Source: Hydrangea macrophylla
Taxonomy: Eukaryota; Streptophyta; Magnoliopsida; Cornales; Hydrangeaceae
Assembly: GCA_033977485.1 (NCBI GenBank)
Contig: CM066987.1
Span: 53,842,533-53,906,532 of the forward strand
Length of the DNA stretch: 64,000 nucleotides
Direction: 5' to 3'
Position numbers and translations under genes: made by a program. Positions within the stretch are counted from its first letter, which is position 1. Each line of letters starts with the position of its first letter. Below the pieces are notes generated by a model. It saw nothing but the letters and a program-made list of their open reading frames with translations, had not been told where the DNA came from and did no database searches. This document shows positions 10,867 to 21,457 of this stretch, in pieces.

Positions 10867-11127
10867 ATGGATCCGACAATCGATAACCAGACGTTAATGG
10901 GTCGCTCACTTGTTTTTGAGCAGAAGAAACCTTTTGTTGGCACTAGCCTTTATGCCATCAAAAGGAAAGCTAAAAGGCTAGGATGGTGTTTGAATTGTTA
11001 TAGAGAAAAATATCCTGGTTTAATTTCTCACAATGACACTTCTTTTAAAGTTTACTACTGTTACAAAAGACAATTCAAATCAAAACAAAAGAAAATTTTG
11101 GTTGAGAAAGAGGACTGGATCCTTTGA
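10867..11127 (+). CDS. Hypothetical 86-residue ORF, basic, Cys/Tyr-rich
   Basis: Open frame MDPTIDNQTLMGRSLVFEQK to EKEDWIL. The middle (RKAKRLGWCLNCYREKYPG) recalls the 'GLCF-C--KY-PGH-C' zinc finger of some plant gypsy polyproteins, but the His and later Cys are not in the expected places, and the C-terminus is Lys-rich. No neighbour supports a role. It could be a retroelement fragment or a chance frame. I do not assign a function. Confidence 0.25.
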   Translation: MDPTIDNQTLMGRSLVFEQKKPFVGTSLYAIKRKAKRLGWCLNCYREKYPGLISHNDTSFKVYYCYKRQFKSKQKKILVEKEDWIL

Positions 11128-13022
11128 TACCCAAATGAACTTTGATTTCCCATCCCTCATTTTATTTTTATTTTTAACTTTTTAAAAATTTATTTTCATC
11201 ACATTCAATAATTTTCAGTCAGGTCAGCCTTTAAAATAATCCTACGTATACATCTGGCTTTTATTAGCTGGCTCGATAGGAATAATTTGCACGATCCCAA
11301 CGTCACCAGATATGTCTAGTGCAATAATTGACCCTATAGATAGTGAAAAATTAGGTAAAGCCAGAGTTATCTCCTAGCCTCTTACTAGCGTTTTAGCTTG
11401 CTAGTGTTTCTAGACCCATCTCTTTTACTAGAGGTGGATGGGCGATCGTGACAACTTGGACGCTCCGGATTGCGTAGCCTCTTTTGTATAGTTGCAGAGG
11501 ATACTAGTCGCACCATATATGTATCCAACCTATTGGATATGCTTAGGATTTTTCAGAAGTTTTTCTTTTACTTCTATATAGGATAAAATTTGACACGATA
11601 ATGTTATTTTGGGTATGTTAATAGCATACAACACATTGTCATATGTTTAACTACTTTCAAATGCTAGAAACTCTTTAAATTTTAAACATTTTGAACAGTG
11701 TGAAAATATTTACTGAATCTAAATAAATGAGTAACCATACACTATGCAATTTAAAGATAAGTAGTGGAAACTAATTAACCTATGTGAGCTTTTGTGCTAA
11801 TCTTCCTTTCTTAGGGTACTATTTTTTTAGTCTTATTTTTTGTCATATCACTCGTTGAAAATCTCATTATTCTTTTTGACTGATTATTATAAGAGAACGT
11901 TCAGGATTTACGTACCAAATTTAAAACTTCAAAATTGCTTGAATGAACAAAGTCAATCTATTTTGAAAATGATTTAGGCCATCTTTTCTTTAAAATGCAC
12001 CTCCCTTCACCTTATATTGCATTATTCTCAGTTCTCTCCAAAGCATGCCTTGCTCCACCTAGGAGTACAAGCCTCACTTCTATATCCAGGTATGTGATTG
12101 GACTGTAATGATATTACAAGAAAAGAAAGAAGTGGTAAAGAATAAAGGAGCGGTAAAAAGAATAGTAAAAATGATAAAAAGGGGAAGAAAAAGAAGAGAT
12201 TGGAATGAATTGCGCAAACACTCCAATCACATGATTAGAACAAATGCACACCCAAATCTCCTAATCATCTAAATTTTTGCCCAATATCAGCCAAAGTCCT
12301 AATGATTTGAAAGAAGTTGATTTTTAAATTTAAGTGATAAGAATGTTCTCCACAGTAGATCGCTCTTCTAGTGCTAAGTATTCTTTTATGAGACTTATTG
12401 TACTTCAAATGCCTCTATATATTGAGTCACCAAAAAATGGAAGTAATTTCCCTATCTTTGCTTTCCTACCAAGTAAGATGTTCTCTACACCGGTTTCTAA
12501 GAGTTTCTCATTGAAAGAGTGAAATCCCAGTGAGATTTGAGTTAAAACTACAAGTTTTATGACTGCTATTAGTTATGTAAACTTTGAAGTTAAGTTCAGC
12601 TGCTTGACTTTTCAAGCACACATTGTAAGTTTAAAGAGTATAAAAAAAATGTTGCTATTGACAAACTGTGAGTGTATGTGTGTGTGTTGCATTACTATTA
12701 TAAACTTGGAAATTTCATTTTATTGCCAAATTTAATCATGTCTATTATAAAAAGATAAAATCTACCTTTATTTTTACATTTTGAAATTTATAATTGAATT
12801 TTGTGGGTACATTCACTACAAACCCTCACGAGACAACACTCGTCCACTATGGGTAACCTAGGGGTTTAACAGTTTGTTTCATATGCTAAATGCAATCGCG
12901 ATTCCTGCGAAAGTGAGTTAAGTTTTATTTTCCTTAGTCTACTCCTACTTTAAATAAAACTTTTAGAACAATTTCTCTTTCACTTCATTGCTAGGGACTA
13001 ACAATACGCTAATTGAGGGGTG
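11128..13022 (+). other. Non-coding region, probably gypsy-derived
   Basis: No gene seen. The right end (about 12820-13022) has acgagacaacactcgtccac, tatgggtaacctaggggttt, cgcgattcctgcgaaagtga and finally gctaattgaggggtg, which together resemble the 3' untranslated region and polypurine tract of a plant gypsy element. I take this as the 3' flank of the LTR that follows. Confidence 0.4.
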
Positions 13023-14111
13023 TGACAAACAATGAATATTGCATATTCATGTGCTAATATAATAGATATAATGCTCATTTAATCCTCAAATCCCTAGTTT
13101 ACATGCATTTTGGAATTATTATGATTTAATGATAATATCACTAAAATGTGTGTAAGTATATGTTTTTACATGTTTTATAGCTTAAGTAAAATGAAGTTGA
13201 AATAAGGTAATAAAGGGAATGACAGAAGTAGCAAACACATGGGATTATCTCCCATGTGCTTATTGAAATTCACAGCCTCCCAACTACCAGTCTCCTACAA
13301 AAGAAAACAAAACAAGACAATGAAAGGAAAAAAATCAAGGCATTCAATGCCTTGATATAGACGTTTATAATACATCTATGTATTTCTTCTCTCCCTCTCT
13401 TTTTCTCTCTCTACAAATTAATTCAAATGGTGTCAAAAGAAAAATGGGCGAGGATTGAAAAAAATAGCAAACCCTCACTTTCATCCCTGATCAATGACGA
13501 ACTAGATAACGAATCTGCTCAACAAAGCAGATGATTTTTGTCTATAAATAGACAGCCAAAGGAGAAGAGAGAGGGACTCACACATGACAAGAGACACACA
13601 ACACACAGCCACATATAGAGAGAAAACCATAGGAAGAATTTCATAGCCAAAGTTACCATGTAGAAATTTAAGCCTTTCTTTGTATAATTTTGTTCTAAAA
13701 GTTGTAAGGATTTTATTTTCTGTAATTGATGATTTCATGTTTAAAAATATGTAACACAACTTTGTGTACTGAATTTCTCAGTTCTTAAATATTTGTTTTC
13801 TTGTAGGTCCTTTTCTAATTTGTAATAGTAAAATAATTTTATTAAAATTTTGATTTCAAGTCCAAAGAATCTCTAATTATTCTCATCTACTATATTAAAA
13901 TTCATCTTCAGACTTTAGTTTTATTAATGTTTTTAGTATAGTTGGTAGTTGTAGATGTTCCCTAAAATAGTTTATTTTCTTTTTAGGGACAAAATAGTTA
14001 TTTCCTATCTTTAAAATCTTTTTACTGTTCCCTGTGGGTTCGACCTGGTCTTACCAGAACTTTGTTATTTGTATGATCATCTACATTTGGGTGTTAATAA
14101 GAAAACGCGTT
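13023..14111 (+). repeat. Gypsy-type LTR (Athila-like)
   Basis: Starts tgacaaacaatgaat directly after a polypurine-like aattgaggggtg, contains a clear TATA box tctataaatag at 13541-13551 followed by a GA-rich leader, and ends near tgggtgttaataagaaaacg and cgtta, an ending familiar from Athila-like LTRs. No second copy lies in the window, so the edges are inferred from motifs only. At 14112 it abuts an unrelated chromodomain-gypsy fragment. Confidence 0.45.
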
Positions 14112-14360
14112 AGTAGGACGTCGTCACCCAGAGCACGAGATAAACTTCAAAGATATTGAAGTCAACGACAACGTCACATTTAATGAAGGACCGGTGAGGA
14201 TCCTAGATCGAGGAATCAAGAAGCTCAGGAACAAGGAGATTCCGTTAGTGAAGATTCAGTGGAAGCTTCATGATGAAGGAGAAGCTTCGTGGAAGCTGGA
14301 ATCAGAGATTCGAGAGAAGTTTCTATTTTTGTTTTATCCCAACTTCCTTCAGATTTTGAG
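14112..14360 (+). pseudogene. Chromodomain-gypsy integrase tail and chromodomain (fragment)
   Basis: C-terminal end of a Ty3/gypsy chromovirus integrase. It reads HPEHEINFKDIEVNDNVTFN, EGPVRILDRGIKKLRNKEIP and LVKIQWKLHDEGEASWKLES, the chromodomain that follows integrase in Tekay/Del-like elements and is thought to guide integration to heterochromatin. The pattern VKIQW--HDEGEASWKLE--I matches a chromodomain. It is the same family as 36840-37010 but has fewer stops there. Everything upstream in the element is missing; the left edge abuts the LTR-like sequence ending at 14111. Confidence 0.8.
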
Positions 14361-14470
14361 GACAAAATCTATTAATAAATACACTGTATTTTGGAGTGTA
14401 TGTTATAAGACTTGGCATTCTTCCTGTATACTTGTATGACCCTTACCCTTCTATTGGATAATTCTACGAT

Positions 14471-14645
14471 CTAATCGATTGCCTTTGTGTTCCAATTGAT
14501 TTCCACTTTTCATATCCCAATCGATTGCCTTGTATTCCAATCGATTGCCATCATGCCGACTTGAATCCATTACATGGCACTATCCCAATCGATTACCTTA
14601 AAATGTCTGATACCAACCGATTGCCACTGGTTCCAATTGATTACC
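14471..14645 (+). repeat. CAATCGATTG palindrome array 1 (LTR A)
   Basis: Exact or near copies of caatcgattg(cc) at about 14472, 14492, 14518, 14538, 14586, 14613 and 14634, separated by unrelated bases. The array ends about 60 bp before the TATA box at 14708. Confidence 0.85.
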
Positions 14646-14707
14646 ACCTGCAGAGACTTTATTTTGAACTTTGCATGAGCTTTAGACGTGTGGCACTTCC
14701 CTCTCAA

Positions 14708-14713
14708 TATATA
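14708..14713 (+). promoter_or_regulatory. TATA box of LTR A
   Basis: TATATA in caatatatagcagccc, followed by a leader that becomes purine-rich (14860-14960). Confidence 0.6.
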
Positions 14714-14998
14714 GCAGCCCATTTCGTGCCTCGGAGTTTGTTGACAGTTTTTCTTGATAGAGAGTGATCTATCATATATATCTCACTCACACATATATAT
14801 ACACCAACATATCTATACATATATATATATATATATCCATACAAATACACTCACCTTTTTTGGATGAAAAAGAAAAGAAGAAGAATATAAAGAAAGAAGA
14901 AGAGGCAGAGAAAAGAGATTGAGACAAAGGGAGAAAGAAAGAGAGGAGGAGACAGAAAGCTTGGAAACCATAGCCACCAAACACCCCCACATCTTTAG

Positions 14999-15014
14999 GT
15001 AAGTTCTAACTCAC
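14999..15014 (+). promoter_or_regulatory. Donor-like hairpin of LTR A
   Basis: gtaagttctaactcac: a 5' splice-site-like GTAAGT facing ACTCAC. It is the counterpart of better-paired hairpins at 28005, 30379, 37475, 38366 and 62632. Confidence 0.5.
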
Positions 15015-15127
15015 TTGATCTCGTTTATATGAAGTTTTTACATGTTTTAAATAAGGAAATACGTAGCAAATATGTCCCTTCATGTTTATATATGCTGGAC
15101 TATAAGTCTGCTGGCAAAGACTAAGTC

Positions 15128-15300
15128 CCAATCGATTGGGCTCGTTCCCAATCGATTGCCATAGAACCCAATCGTTTGGCATGGTTCCAATCAATTGTTA
15201 TAATGACCTGACTCACAATCGATTGGCATTAGTTTGGATCCAATCGATTGCCTTATTTTCCCAAATCGATTGTTACAATTTTTACCCCAATCGATTAGAA
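15128..15300 (+). repeat. CAATCGATTG palindrome array 2 (LTR A)
   Basis: Copies at 15129, 15149, 15169 (caatcgtttg), 15188 (caatcaattg), 15216, 15241, about 15263 and 15289. It follows the leader and hairpin. Confidence 0.85.
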
Positions 15301-15589
15301 GTCACAGAACGTGGATAGTTCCTCTTTTTTATTATATAAAATGTTTGATTGTTCAGATATCATTTTATGCTTCCGCTATGCAATTATGGGATAATAAGGG
15401 ATAATGTGACATCAAAGGATAGTATAACGTTAGTAATTATGGATTAATATTATAATGTTAGTTATTATGTCATTCATAATTGAGTTCGATAGTCATTTTA
15501 TTTTACTCAGAGTAGTCATGTTACAATGGGAATTGTCATGTATCGACATTAGTACGGAACTTAGGTAGGTTTGATAAGTTTTGGAAATT

Positions 15590-15925
15590 GTACGTGGGCG
15601 GATGCTTGGTCATGATGTGCTCTTAAAAGCTGGTGAGCTGTTAATATGTTCTTAAAAGGCAGTGAGCTGAACCAAGTAGTTCTAAGATAGCCAAGTGATC
15701 CGTGATATGTTCTTTAAAGCCGATGAGTTGTGCATATGCTCTTAAAAGGTGGTGAGCTGGGAATACTGGTAGACATCGCTAAGTTGTGGCAATAGAATGA
15801 TATGCTTTGATTTGAAACATTGTGTCCATGCGGTGAGCTGTGCATATGTTCTTAAAAGCAGGGGTTGGTGACATGCGGTGAGCTGTAAATATGCTCTTAA
15901 AAGCGATGGGCGGAATAATGGTGTA
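15590..15925 (+). repeat. Degenerate tandem repeats in LTR A
   Basis: Repeated forms of tatgctcttaaaagc followed by ggtgagctg, spaced irregularly (about 40-80 bp). It occupies the same place in the LTR as unrelated repeats in the other family copies. Confidence 0.7.
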
Positions 15926-16133
15926 TCCATATAGTTAACTGATTAAGTCTGTTCATTCAGTCAGAGTGTGTTGGTTATTAGTCTTAGGATAACAAGACGG
16001 TAATGTTTGGGTAACGACGTTTGGATAAAAAAAGATACTACTTATTAGCATTTAACTCATATCATTTCATAACTTATTTATACTTCATATAACTGGTACT
16101 TTGTTAGTTTCTATTCACTCAGCTCTCAGTAAG

Positions 16134-16324
16134 CTGACGAATGTTATTACCTGGACATTCCCCATCCAGCCTACCTTGTTCCTTATACTGCAAGTGATGG
16201 GTTCTACGACGATGGCTACGATCCAGAGGGAGAGTACACAGAGGGTGGTCCCATGGACGACGGCTATGCTGGGAAAGACTATTACGCTAACGACTTTATC
16301 TACGCCAGCTGGAGACGAAGATAG
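16134..16324 (+). CDS. Small acidic Tyr/Asp/Gly-rich ORF inside LTR A
   Basis: Open frame without its own obvious start, following a stop at 16130-16132. It reads YYLDIPHPAYLVPYTASDGF, then YDDGYDPEGEYTEGG and MDDGYAGKDYYANDF before TAG at 16322. Related frames occur at the same place in the other LTRs of the family (31827, 39702, 61205), all sharing LDI--PA and DYAGDDYY-like blocks. No known domain. It may be an exon joined to the leader by splicing from the donor near 14999, but that is a guess. Confidence 0.4.
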
Positions 16325-16597
16325 ATGTTTTAGTTTCTATGTTTCCGTTAGACTTTTATTATGTTTTGTATTTGGGCATACATTGCCTTAACCTTTTATT
16401 ATTGCTGCTTTAGAACTCTGATTGTGTAATAGCTAGGACAGTTGTAATATATTCAATGGTGTTATACTACTGTTCTTGTTTTATTAGTTAACTAGTATTG
16501 TATGGTGTGGACAATTGAGTGACTTCACCAGTCATTCCCTATGGACCAAAAAAGGAAATTTTATTTTTCTCTATTTTTGCTGTTCCAGGGTGTGACA

Positions 16598-16833
16598 AAA
16601 CCTATGTCATTTAAGGACAATTGTTAACAACATTTTGAAAAAAAAAATATATAATAAATAGTTCCTCCCCAGCCATTTAATTATAAGTTAATCCATCGGA
16701 TGGGCTAGATTAGAAATAGACCCTTAATTAGGCATGTTAATTAGAAATATGTCATTTCCCCCAATTTAATAAAATTTAAATGTCTAAACTACCCTTACTC
16801 ACATGGCCAGTTATATACATATATATATATATA
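16598..16833. other. No feature seen
   Basis: AT-rich sequence between LTR A and the tandem repeats; a short (TA)n at 16820-16834. I see no gene here. Confidence 0.5.
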
Positions 16834-17475
16834 TATTCGTGCATCTATATAGACATATATAGATTTGAAGTTAATGTCATTAACTGATAATAGGATTATG
16901 ATCCCTTAATTCAAGGGATATTCTCATCTGCTCACCATGATCTTTTGGTTGAAATTTCAAATAATTTAATGTGTTTTTCAAAGAGTGAGAATTTCTCAGT
17001 CTTTTGTGAGAATTTCTCAGTCTTTACACAGTCCGTCTTTTAGATCCATTTTTTATGGTCCGCTTAAGATCCATACTGTATATTCGTGTATCTATATATG
17101 GACATATAGATATAGATTTAAAGTTAATGTCATTAACTGATAATGAGATTATGTTCCCCCTTATCTGCTCATCATGATCTTTTGGTTGAAAATTCAAATT
17201 ATTTAATACGTTTTCCAAATAGTGAAAATTTCGCAGTCTTTTGTGGGTATTTCTAAGTCTTTACACAGTTCGTTTTTAAAGGCACTCTTAAGATCCAGAC
17301 TGTATATTCGTGTATCTATATATGGACATATAGATATGGATTTGAAGTTAATGTCATTAACTGATAATGAGATTATGTTCCCTTTATTCAAGGGATCTCC
17401 TTATTTGTTCACCATGATCTTTTGGTTGAAATTCAAATTATTTATACGTTTTTTTTTTTTTTTTTTGAGAAATCC
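16834..17475 (+). repeat. Three-copy tandem repeat, about 225-247 bp
   Basis: Units begin with tattcgtgyatctatatat at 16834, 17081 and 17305. Each contains gaagttaatgtcattaactg, a purine/pyrimidine stretch and tcaccatgatcttttggttg. Small open frames here on both strands are by-products of the repeat. Confidence 0.88.
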
Positions 17476-17479
17476 CTGA

Positions 17480-18038
17480 TTAAAATACTGATAAATTCCT
17501 TGCTCCTAGGAGTTTCTCATTAAAAACTGAGAAATTCCTACTCTTTTGTGAAATCGTTGATTAAAACACTGAGAAATTAATTCCCATATCTTTGTGAAAT
17601 TCCTAATTTAAAATACTGAGAAATTCTCACTCCTTTGTGAAATTTCTGATCCAATAAACTGGGAAATTATGCATAAATAATATCATTAGTTCTAGCAAGG
17701 AATCACACAAATGGATAACAGGTATATCCATCAAGATGTGAGAAATAGATACTTTACCATATAAAATTGCAATGCAATTGTGAAATATCACTGTTATCAT
17801 GTTTTCTCGCTAATTTTTTTCGAGTAATTTTCAATTATGGATTTTCTATTGACATAAACTTTCTCAATTAACTGAACAATGATGAACAATTCCTCAATCA
17901 AAAATAAGATATAAAACACTGAGAAATTATAAACAATTTCAAATATGATCGATATATATTTTGCGAAATTTCTCATTAAACTACTAAGAAATTGACACTC
18001 TTTTTTGAAATATTTGAGAAGTATATGCCATTAAACTA
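17480..18038. repeat. Degenerate 42-47 bp repeats (actgagaaatt)
   Basis: Repeated forms of ctgagaaatt followed by cttttgtgaaat and ttgattaaaacac, at about 17525, 17567, 17614 and 17659, with scattered later copies to 18038. The last copy runs straight into the EF-hand gene fragment. Confidence 0.65.
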
Positions 18039-18242
18039 CTAAAGTGTGTCGATCTCCGACATTATGCGCTTGAGTTCGTCCGGCGACGTCTCGGTGCCGA
18101 GCGCTTTGAGTATGGCCTTGAGCTCTGAGACGGAGATCTTTCCGTCGCCATTGGCATCAAACTTCTTGAACACCTTTTCCACCTCGTCCATGCCGCCTAA
18201 AACACAGTCAGTCTGTTTTGAGTCTACTGATTTCTTTGCCAT
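18039..18242 (-). pseudogene. Truncated EF-hand calcium-binding protein (polcalcin/CML-like)
   Basis: Encodes the N-terminal 67 residues of a plant EF-hand protein. The first EF-hand is canonical: helix DEVEKVFKKF, loop DANGDGKISVSE at residues 29-40 with all calcium ligands, exiting helix LKAILKALG. It then reads TSPDELKRIMSEID and stops after two more residues, exactly where the second loop (D-D-DG-I) should begin. Plant polcalcins have two hands in about 80 residues and calmodulin-like proteins four; both are usually intronless. The downstream sequence is the actgagaaatt repeat, so the gene was cut at that point. ATG at 18242 is the natural start. Codon use is GC-richer than its surroundings, consistent with host origin. 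Confidence 0.8.
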
Positions 18243-18249
18243 TATAGAC

Positions 18250-18335
18250 TATAGAGAGATATATATATATTATTATCCTGATATATATATAGAGAGAGAT
18301 TATTATCCTGATATATATATAGAGAGAGAGAGGAT
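18250..18335. repeat. Duplicated attatcctgatatatata block with GA run
   Basis: Two near-identical units of about 30 bp, each ttattatcctgatatatat followed by atagagagag, upstream of the EF-hand fragment. Confidence 0.85.
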
Positions 18336-18344
18336 AATATAAAG

Positions 18345-19433
18345 GTATTTATGTATTTAACATCACAAAGAGACTAATTTTTAGATTCAGATATAACTTA
18401 TATAAGAATGACTTATTTCTAGAAAAAAGCTAGAATTAAGGGCTAAATCCTACTTTACCCTTGAAAAAAAATTAAACATTAGTATTAATACAAGGCCCAA
18501 AATGATCTTTGGTCTAACTATGAGTATTAACATGTACTTAGCCTTATTTTTTTTTTCTTTTTCTTTTTTTTCAAGAAAAGTCTCCTTCACGTGGTCCATG
18601 TTATTTTTTTTATGTCGTTAAGATTGCCCTTAAAACTCCACGAGTTTATGAATTGAAAACCACATCAATCACGGGGGGAGGGGGGAAGTGAGAGAAATCC
18701 TAATATTTTTATTTGGGCCGGGTTAAGTGTTCACTTTTAAAGTATAGGGGGTAAATTGAAAAAAGACCTAACTATTGGGGGTAAAATGTAGTTAACCCAA
18801 ATAATTATAAACAGCGCAAAGGCAGGGACAGAGTCAGGATTTCATCTTAATGAGGGCACACACTTAGAATTCGGGGGCAACGCTCTCGACCCAATTTTTT
18901 TGTTGTTGATATCACTAGTATACTTTCGGGCTTTAAAAATTGTATGGCTTCCCGTGTGCTTGAACATACCTATTCAAACATAAACAAATCTCTCTATAAT
19001 TTTGTTTGAAAAGGTTTTACTTGTATGTTATATTTCTTCTATTTTATTATGAGTTTCACCTTCTGCAACAAAGAATTCTGTGCATGCTCAACGGAATATT
19101 CACTAGGATAGTTTAAAGGGAAAATTAGTGGAAAATTTTTCAAAGTGACTCTTAAGAGTTTAGGGTTCAAAATATTTCTTAGTTTGTTAAAAAGTCTCAC
19201 TAGTTGCAACTTATATTTGGTAAACATCCCTAGACTAAATATTTTCTTTTTTCTCTCTCTATCTGTGTGTGTGTATGAAATTTGAGTCTATCTCCACTAC
19301 GATCGATCTGCCGCCACCACCATATAGCCACCGCCCTCTGCCACCACCACCACGACCGCGAGCCATCGCCAACCTCCACCACTATCCCCAGCCGCCCCCA
19401 CCATCACTACTGCCATTGTTGCAGCTACCACAT
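18345..19433. other. Intergenic, low-complexity
   Basis: No gene. Contains poly-T/TC tracts (18545-18570), a G-run (18673-18686), tggcttcccgtgtgc-type sequence of unknown origin, and a CCA/CCG-rich stretch from 19310. Open frames from 19269 on both strands follow from this composition. Confidence 0.5.
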
Positions 19434-19538
19434 CCGGCCATCTCCGACAATCTCGAACCAGATTCGACAATATCCAACGAGCTCGAACCAGATCCGGCCA
19501 TCTCCGACGAGCTCGAACCAGATCCGACCATCTCAACG
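19434..19538 (+). repeat. 30-bp tandem repeat, 3.5 copies
   Basis: Units start at 19434, 19464, 19494 and 19524, each a form of ccggccatctccgacgagct followed by cgaaccagat. Because 30 is a multiple of three, the frames stay open on both strands. Just downstream (19562-19680) are several copies of the palindrome aagtgaaatttcactt. Confidence 0.85.
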
Positions 19539-19983
19539 TTAGTTGCAGATTTTACAAATATTAAGTGAAATTTCACTTGTTATACGAAAAGTTAAATGAA
19601 ATTTAACTTATTTTTTTCTAAATCAAGTGAAATTTCAGTTAACTTTGGCTATAGCAAGTGAAATTATACTTGTTTTTTTTTAGTGAACAGTGACTTGATG
19701 GGGTGGTCGTCGGTGGTGCTGGGGTGGTCGCCAGAGGTGGCAGAGGTAGTAGGGGTGGTGGTAATGATTTAGAAGATAAAGATGATGACATTTTAGTTTA
19801 TGAAATATGGGGATGACTCATCATTAATGATAGATTTAAGTTGTCCCTGATGTTAAAAAATCTTATGCATTAGTCATTTCCACTAACTGCCTCTAGTTTA
19901 AATTCTATTGATATATGAACCGTAAAAGATCACTTATGCAGCACCCAATAAATGAATGTCATCTCATCAATTTGTCTTGAATA

Positions 19984-20247
19984 GGATCCGTTTGATAAAA
20001 CTGAAAATTAAGTACTGAATTTTAAGTGCTGAAAATTTTAAGCAATTGAATTTGCTATACTGAAAATAGTTTTTCAAGTACTGAAATAGACTGTATTCAG
20101 TGATTATTTTCAATAGAAATTTTTTACTTAAAATTTTCAGTAATTTTTTATCTGCTTTTTCAATTAAATGGTATGTTATCGAACACACGAGAAAAAAATA
20201 AGTACTAAAAATTTTCATTTTCACCACTTAATTGGAAACATACCAAG
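19984..20247. mobile_element. hAT-like MITE relic
   Basis: Starts gatccgtttgataaaactga and contains aattaagtactgaatttt-type motifs repeated in both orientations. It shares the 'gttTGATAAaACT...AAGTGCTGAA' theme with 60287-60735 and 22931-23180. Ends are approximate. Confidence 0.45.
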
Positions 20248-20458
20248 TTATATTTCAGCTTTAACTCATTAAATTTTGTAGGATCCATACTAACTTAGAT
20301 TTCTTTTGTGATCAGGGTTAATTAAAGTTAACTTTATTAAATTCATTAAATATCGTGGGACCAAAAATCTGTACGTTGAAACTGAGACATTTTTTTTTTT
20401 TTTGCTCAGAAAATTGAAACTGAGATGACAATGTTGAAACAGCTATTGCGTTGTTTTT

Positions 20459-20692
20459 AGGGTAAAATAGAGTAAGAATCCCTGAACTATGACCGTTTTT
20501 TAATAACACCTTTTAAATTTTAAAATTGAACAAATTCACCCTTAATTTATGATTTTTTGACACTAAAACCCATTTTTTAGGGGTTTTTTTTTATAATTCA
20601 AGAGTGAGTCTGCTCAATTTTAAAATTTAAGAGGTAATAGTGAAAAACAATCATAGTTCAAGGGATGGTGCTGTAATTTACCCTTGTTTGTA
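20459..20692. mobile_element. Foldback MITE
   Basis: Long inverted repeat: gggtaaaatagagtaagaat ... cctgaactatgaccg ... ttttaaattttaaaattgaa on the left pairs with the reverse complement of ttcaattttaaaatttaaga-like, catagttcaaggg and aatttaccc on the right, with a T-rich centre. No coding capacity. Confidence 0.65.
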
Positions 20693-21257
20693 CTCATTGT
20701 ATATTGATAAATGCTATGAAACCACTTTATAAACATGAATTCCATAGACAAAGTGGGCCGATTGTAATCAATTGTATGATGAATGCTTTTTTTAATTTAG
20801 GCCTAGGGTCAAGGTTATGTATAAAATTTGATCATTATCATTAATTTAAATATTTGCCACTACTAACGAGTAATTTGACACTTCTCAAAATTTATATCAC
20901 AAATGTCGTTCTCAGCACATGTAATAGTAGGACCACTTTAATTATCTTTTAACGAAAATCAGGTGATCCTACTATCACAATTATTAAGAAGTACATTTGG
21001 AACAACGTGAATGTGGAAAGCATATCATTACTCTATATTAAATAATCTTGAGTGGGACTTTATAATAACATTTTAACTAAATCGTTGTTCAGTTACTTTG
21101 GCTTACTGTATTCATATATATTGCAAGGAGGCTCCAAATTCTTTATTTTCATACTTAAGTGAAAGTCATAACTTACCGACGAAGTGTTTGTGATAACTTT
21201 GGTTTTTTATTCTTGTTTTCTCCAATAGCAATTTTTTTTTCTGGAAGGTTTCTATAA

Positions 21258-21457
21258 TTAATAAAGAGGTTTTGTTAATATGTGTTCATAAGACATATGT
21301 TAAGGTTCTAAAAGTGGAAATAAATAAGGGAGATAAACACTGAGTCCCACACCGAACACTGAAACTCACACTATACTCTTTATTTATTTTTATTTTTAAA
21401 ACCTTAACATATATATACCCTAAGGACACATGTTAATAAAACTCTTAATAAAGTTAA
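21258..21457. mobile_element. Foldback MITE (about 200 bp)
   Basis: Left arm ttaataaagaggttttgtta, atatgtg, atatgttaaggttctaaaa, aataaataa pairs with the reverse complement of the right arm (acatgttaataaaactctta at 21428-21447 and the run before it). The arms are about 75 bp each. Confidence 0.75.

Larger units (their letters stand above)
14374..16597 (+). repeat. 3' LTR of chromodomain-gypsy fragment (LTR A)
   Basis: About 2.2 kb from just behind the chromodomain to ccagggtgtgaca at 16585-16597, aligned by shared blocks with the LTRs at 27512-32279, 37052-40152 and 61035-63343. Order of parts: start (aaatacactgtatttt, like TGTAATACCCTGCATTTT), palindrome array 1, TATA box, leader, donor hairpin, palindrome array 2, tandem-repeat block, small Tyr/Gly/Asp-rich ORF, end. 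The polypurine tract expected before it is eroded, so the left edge is uncertain by a few bases. Confidence 0.8.

Noticed and set aside
17024..17479. Three short frames sharing IDTRIYSMDLK-like residues
   Set aside because: They are translations of the 225-247 bp tandem repeat.
18440..18800. Possible foldback MITE with gggttaa/ttaaccc ends
   Set aside because: The arms pair only over short patches and the internal sequence is low complexity; I could not set ends or a duplication.
19269..19568. Overlapping Pro/His-rich and Gly-rich frames on both strands
   Set aside because: Low-complexity CCA/CCG and a 30-bp tandem repeat keep all frames open; no start context or domain.
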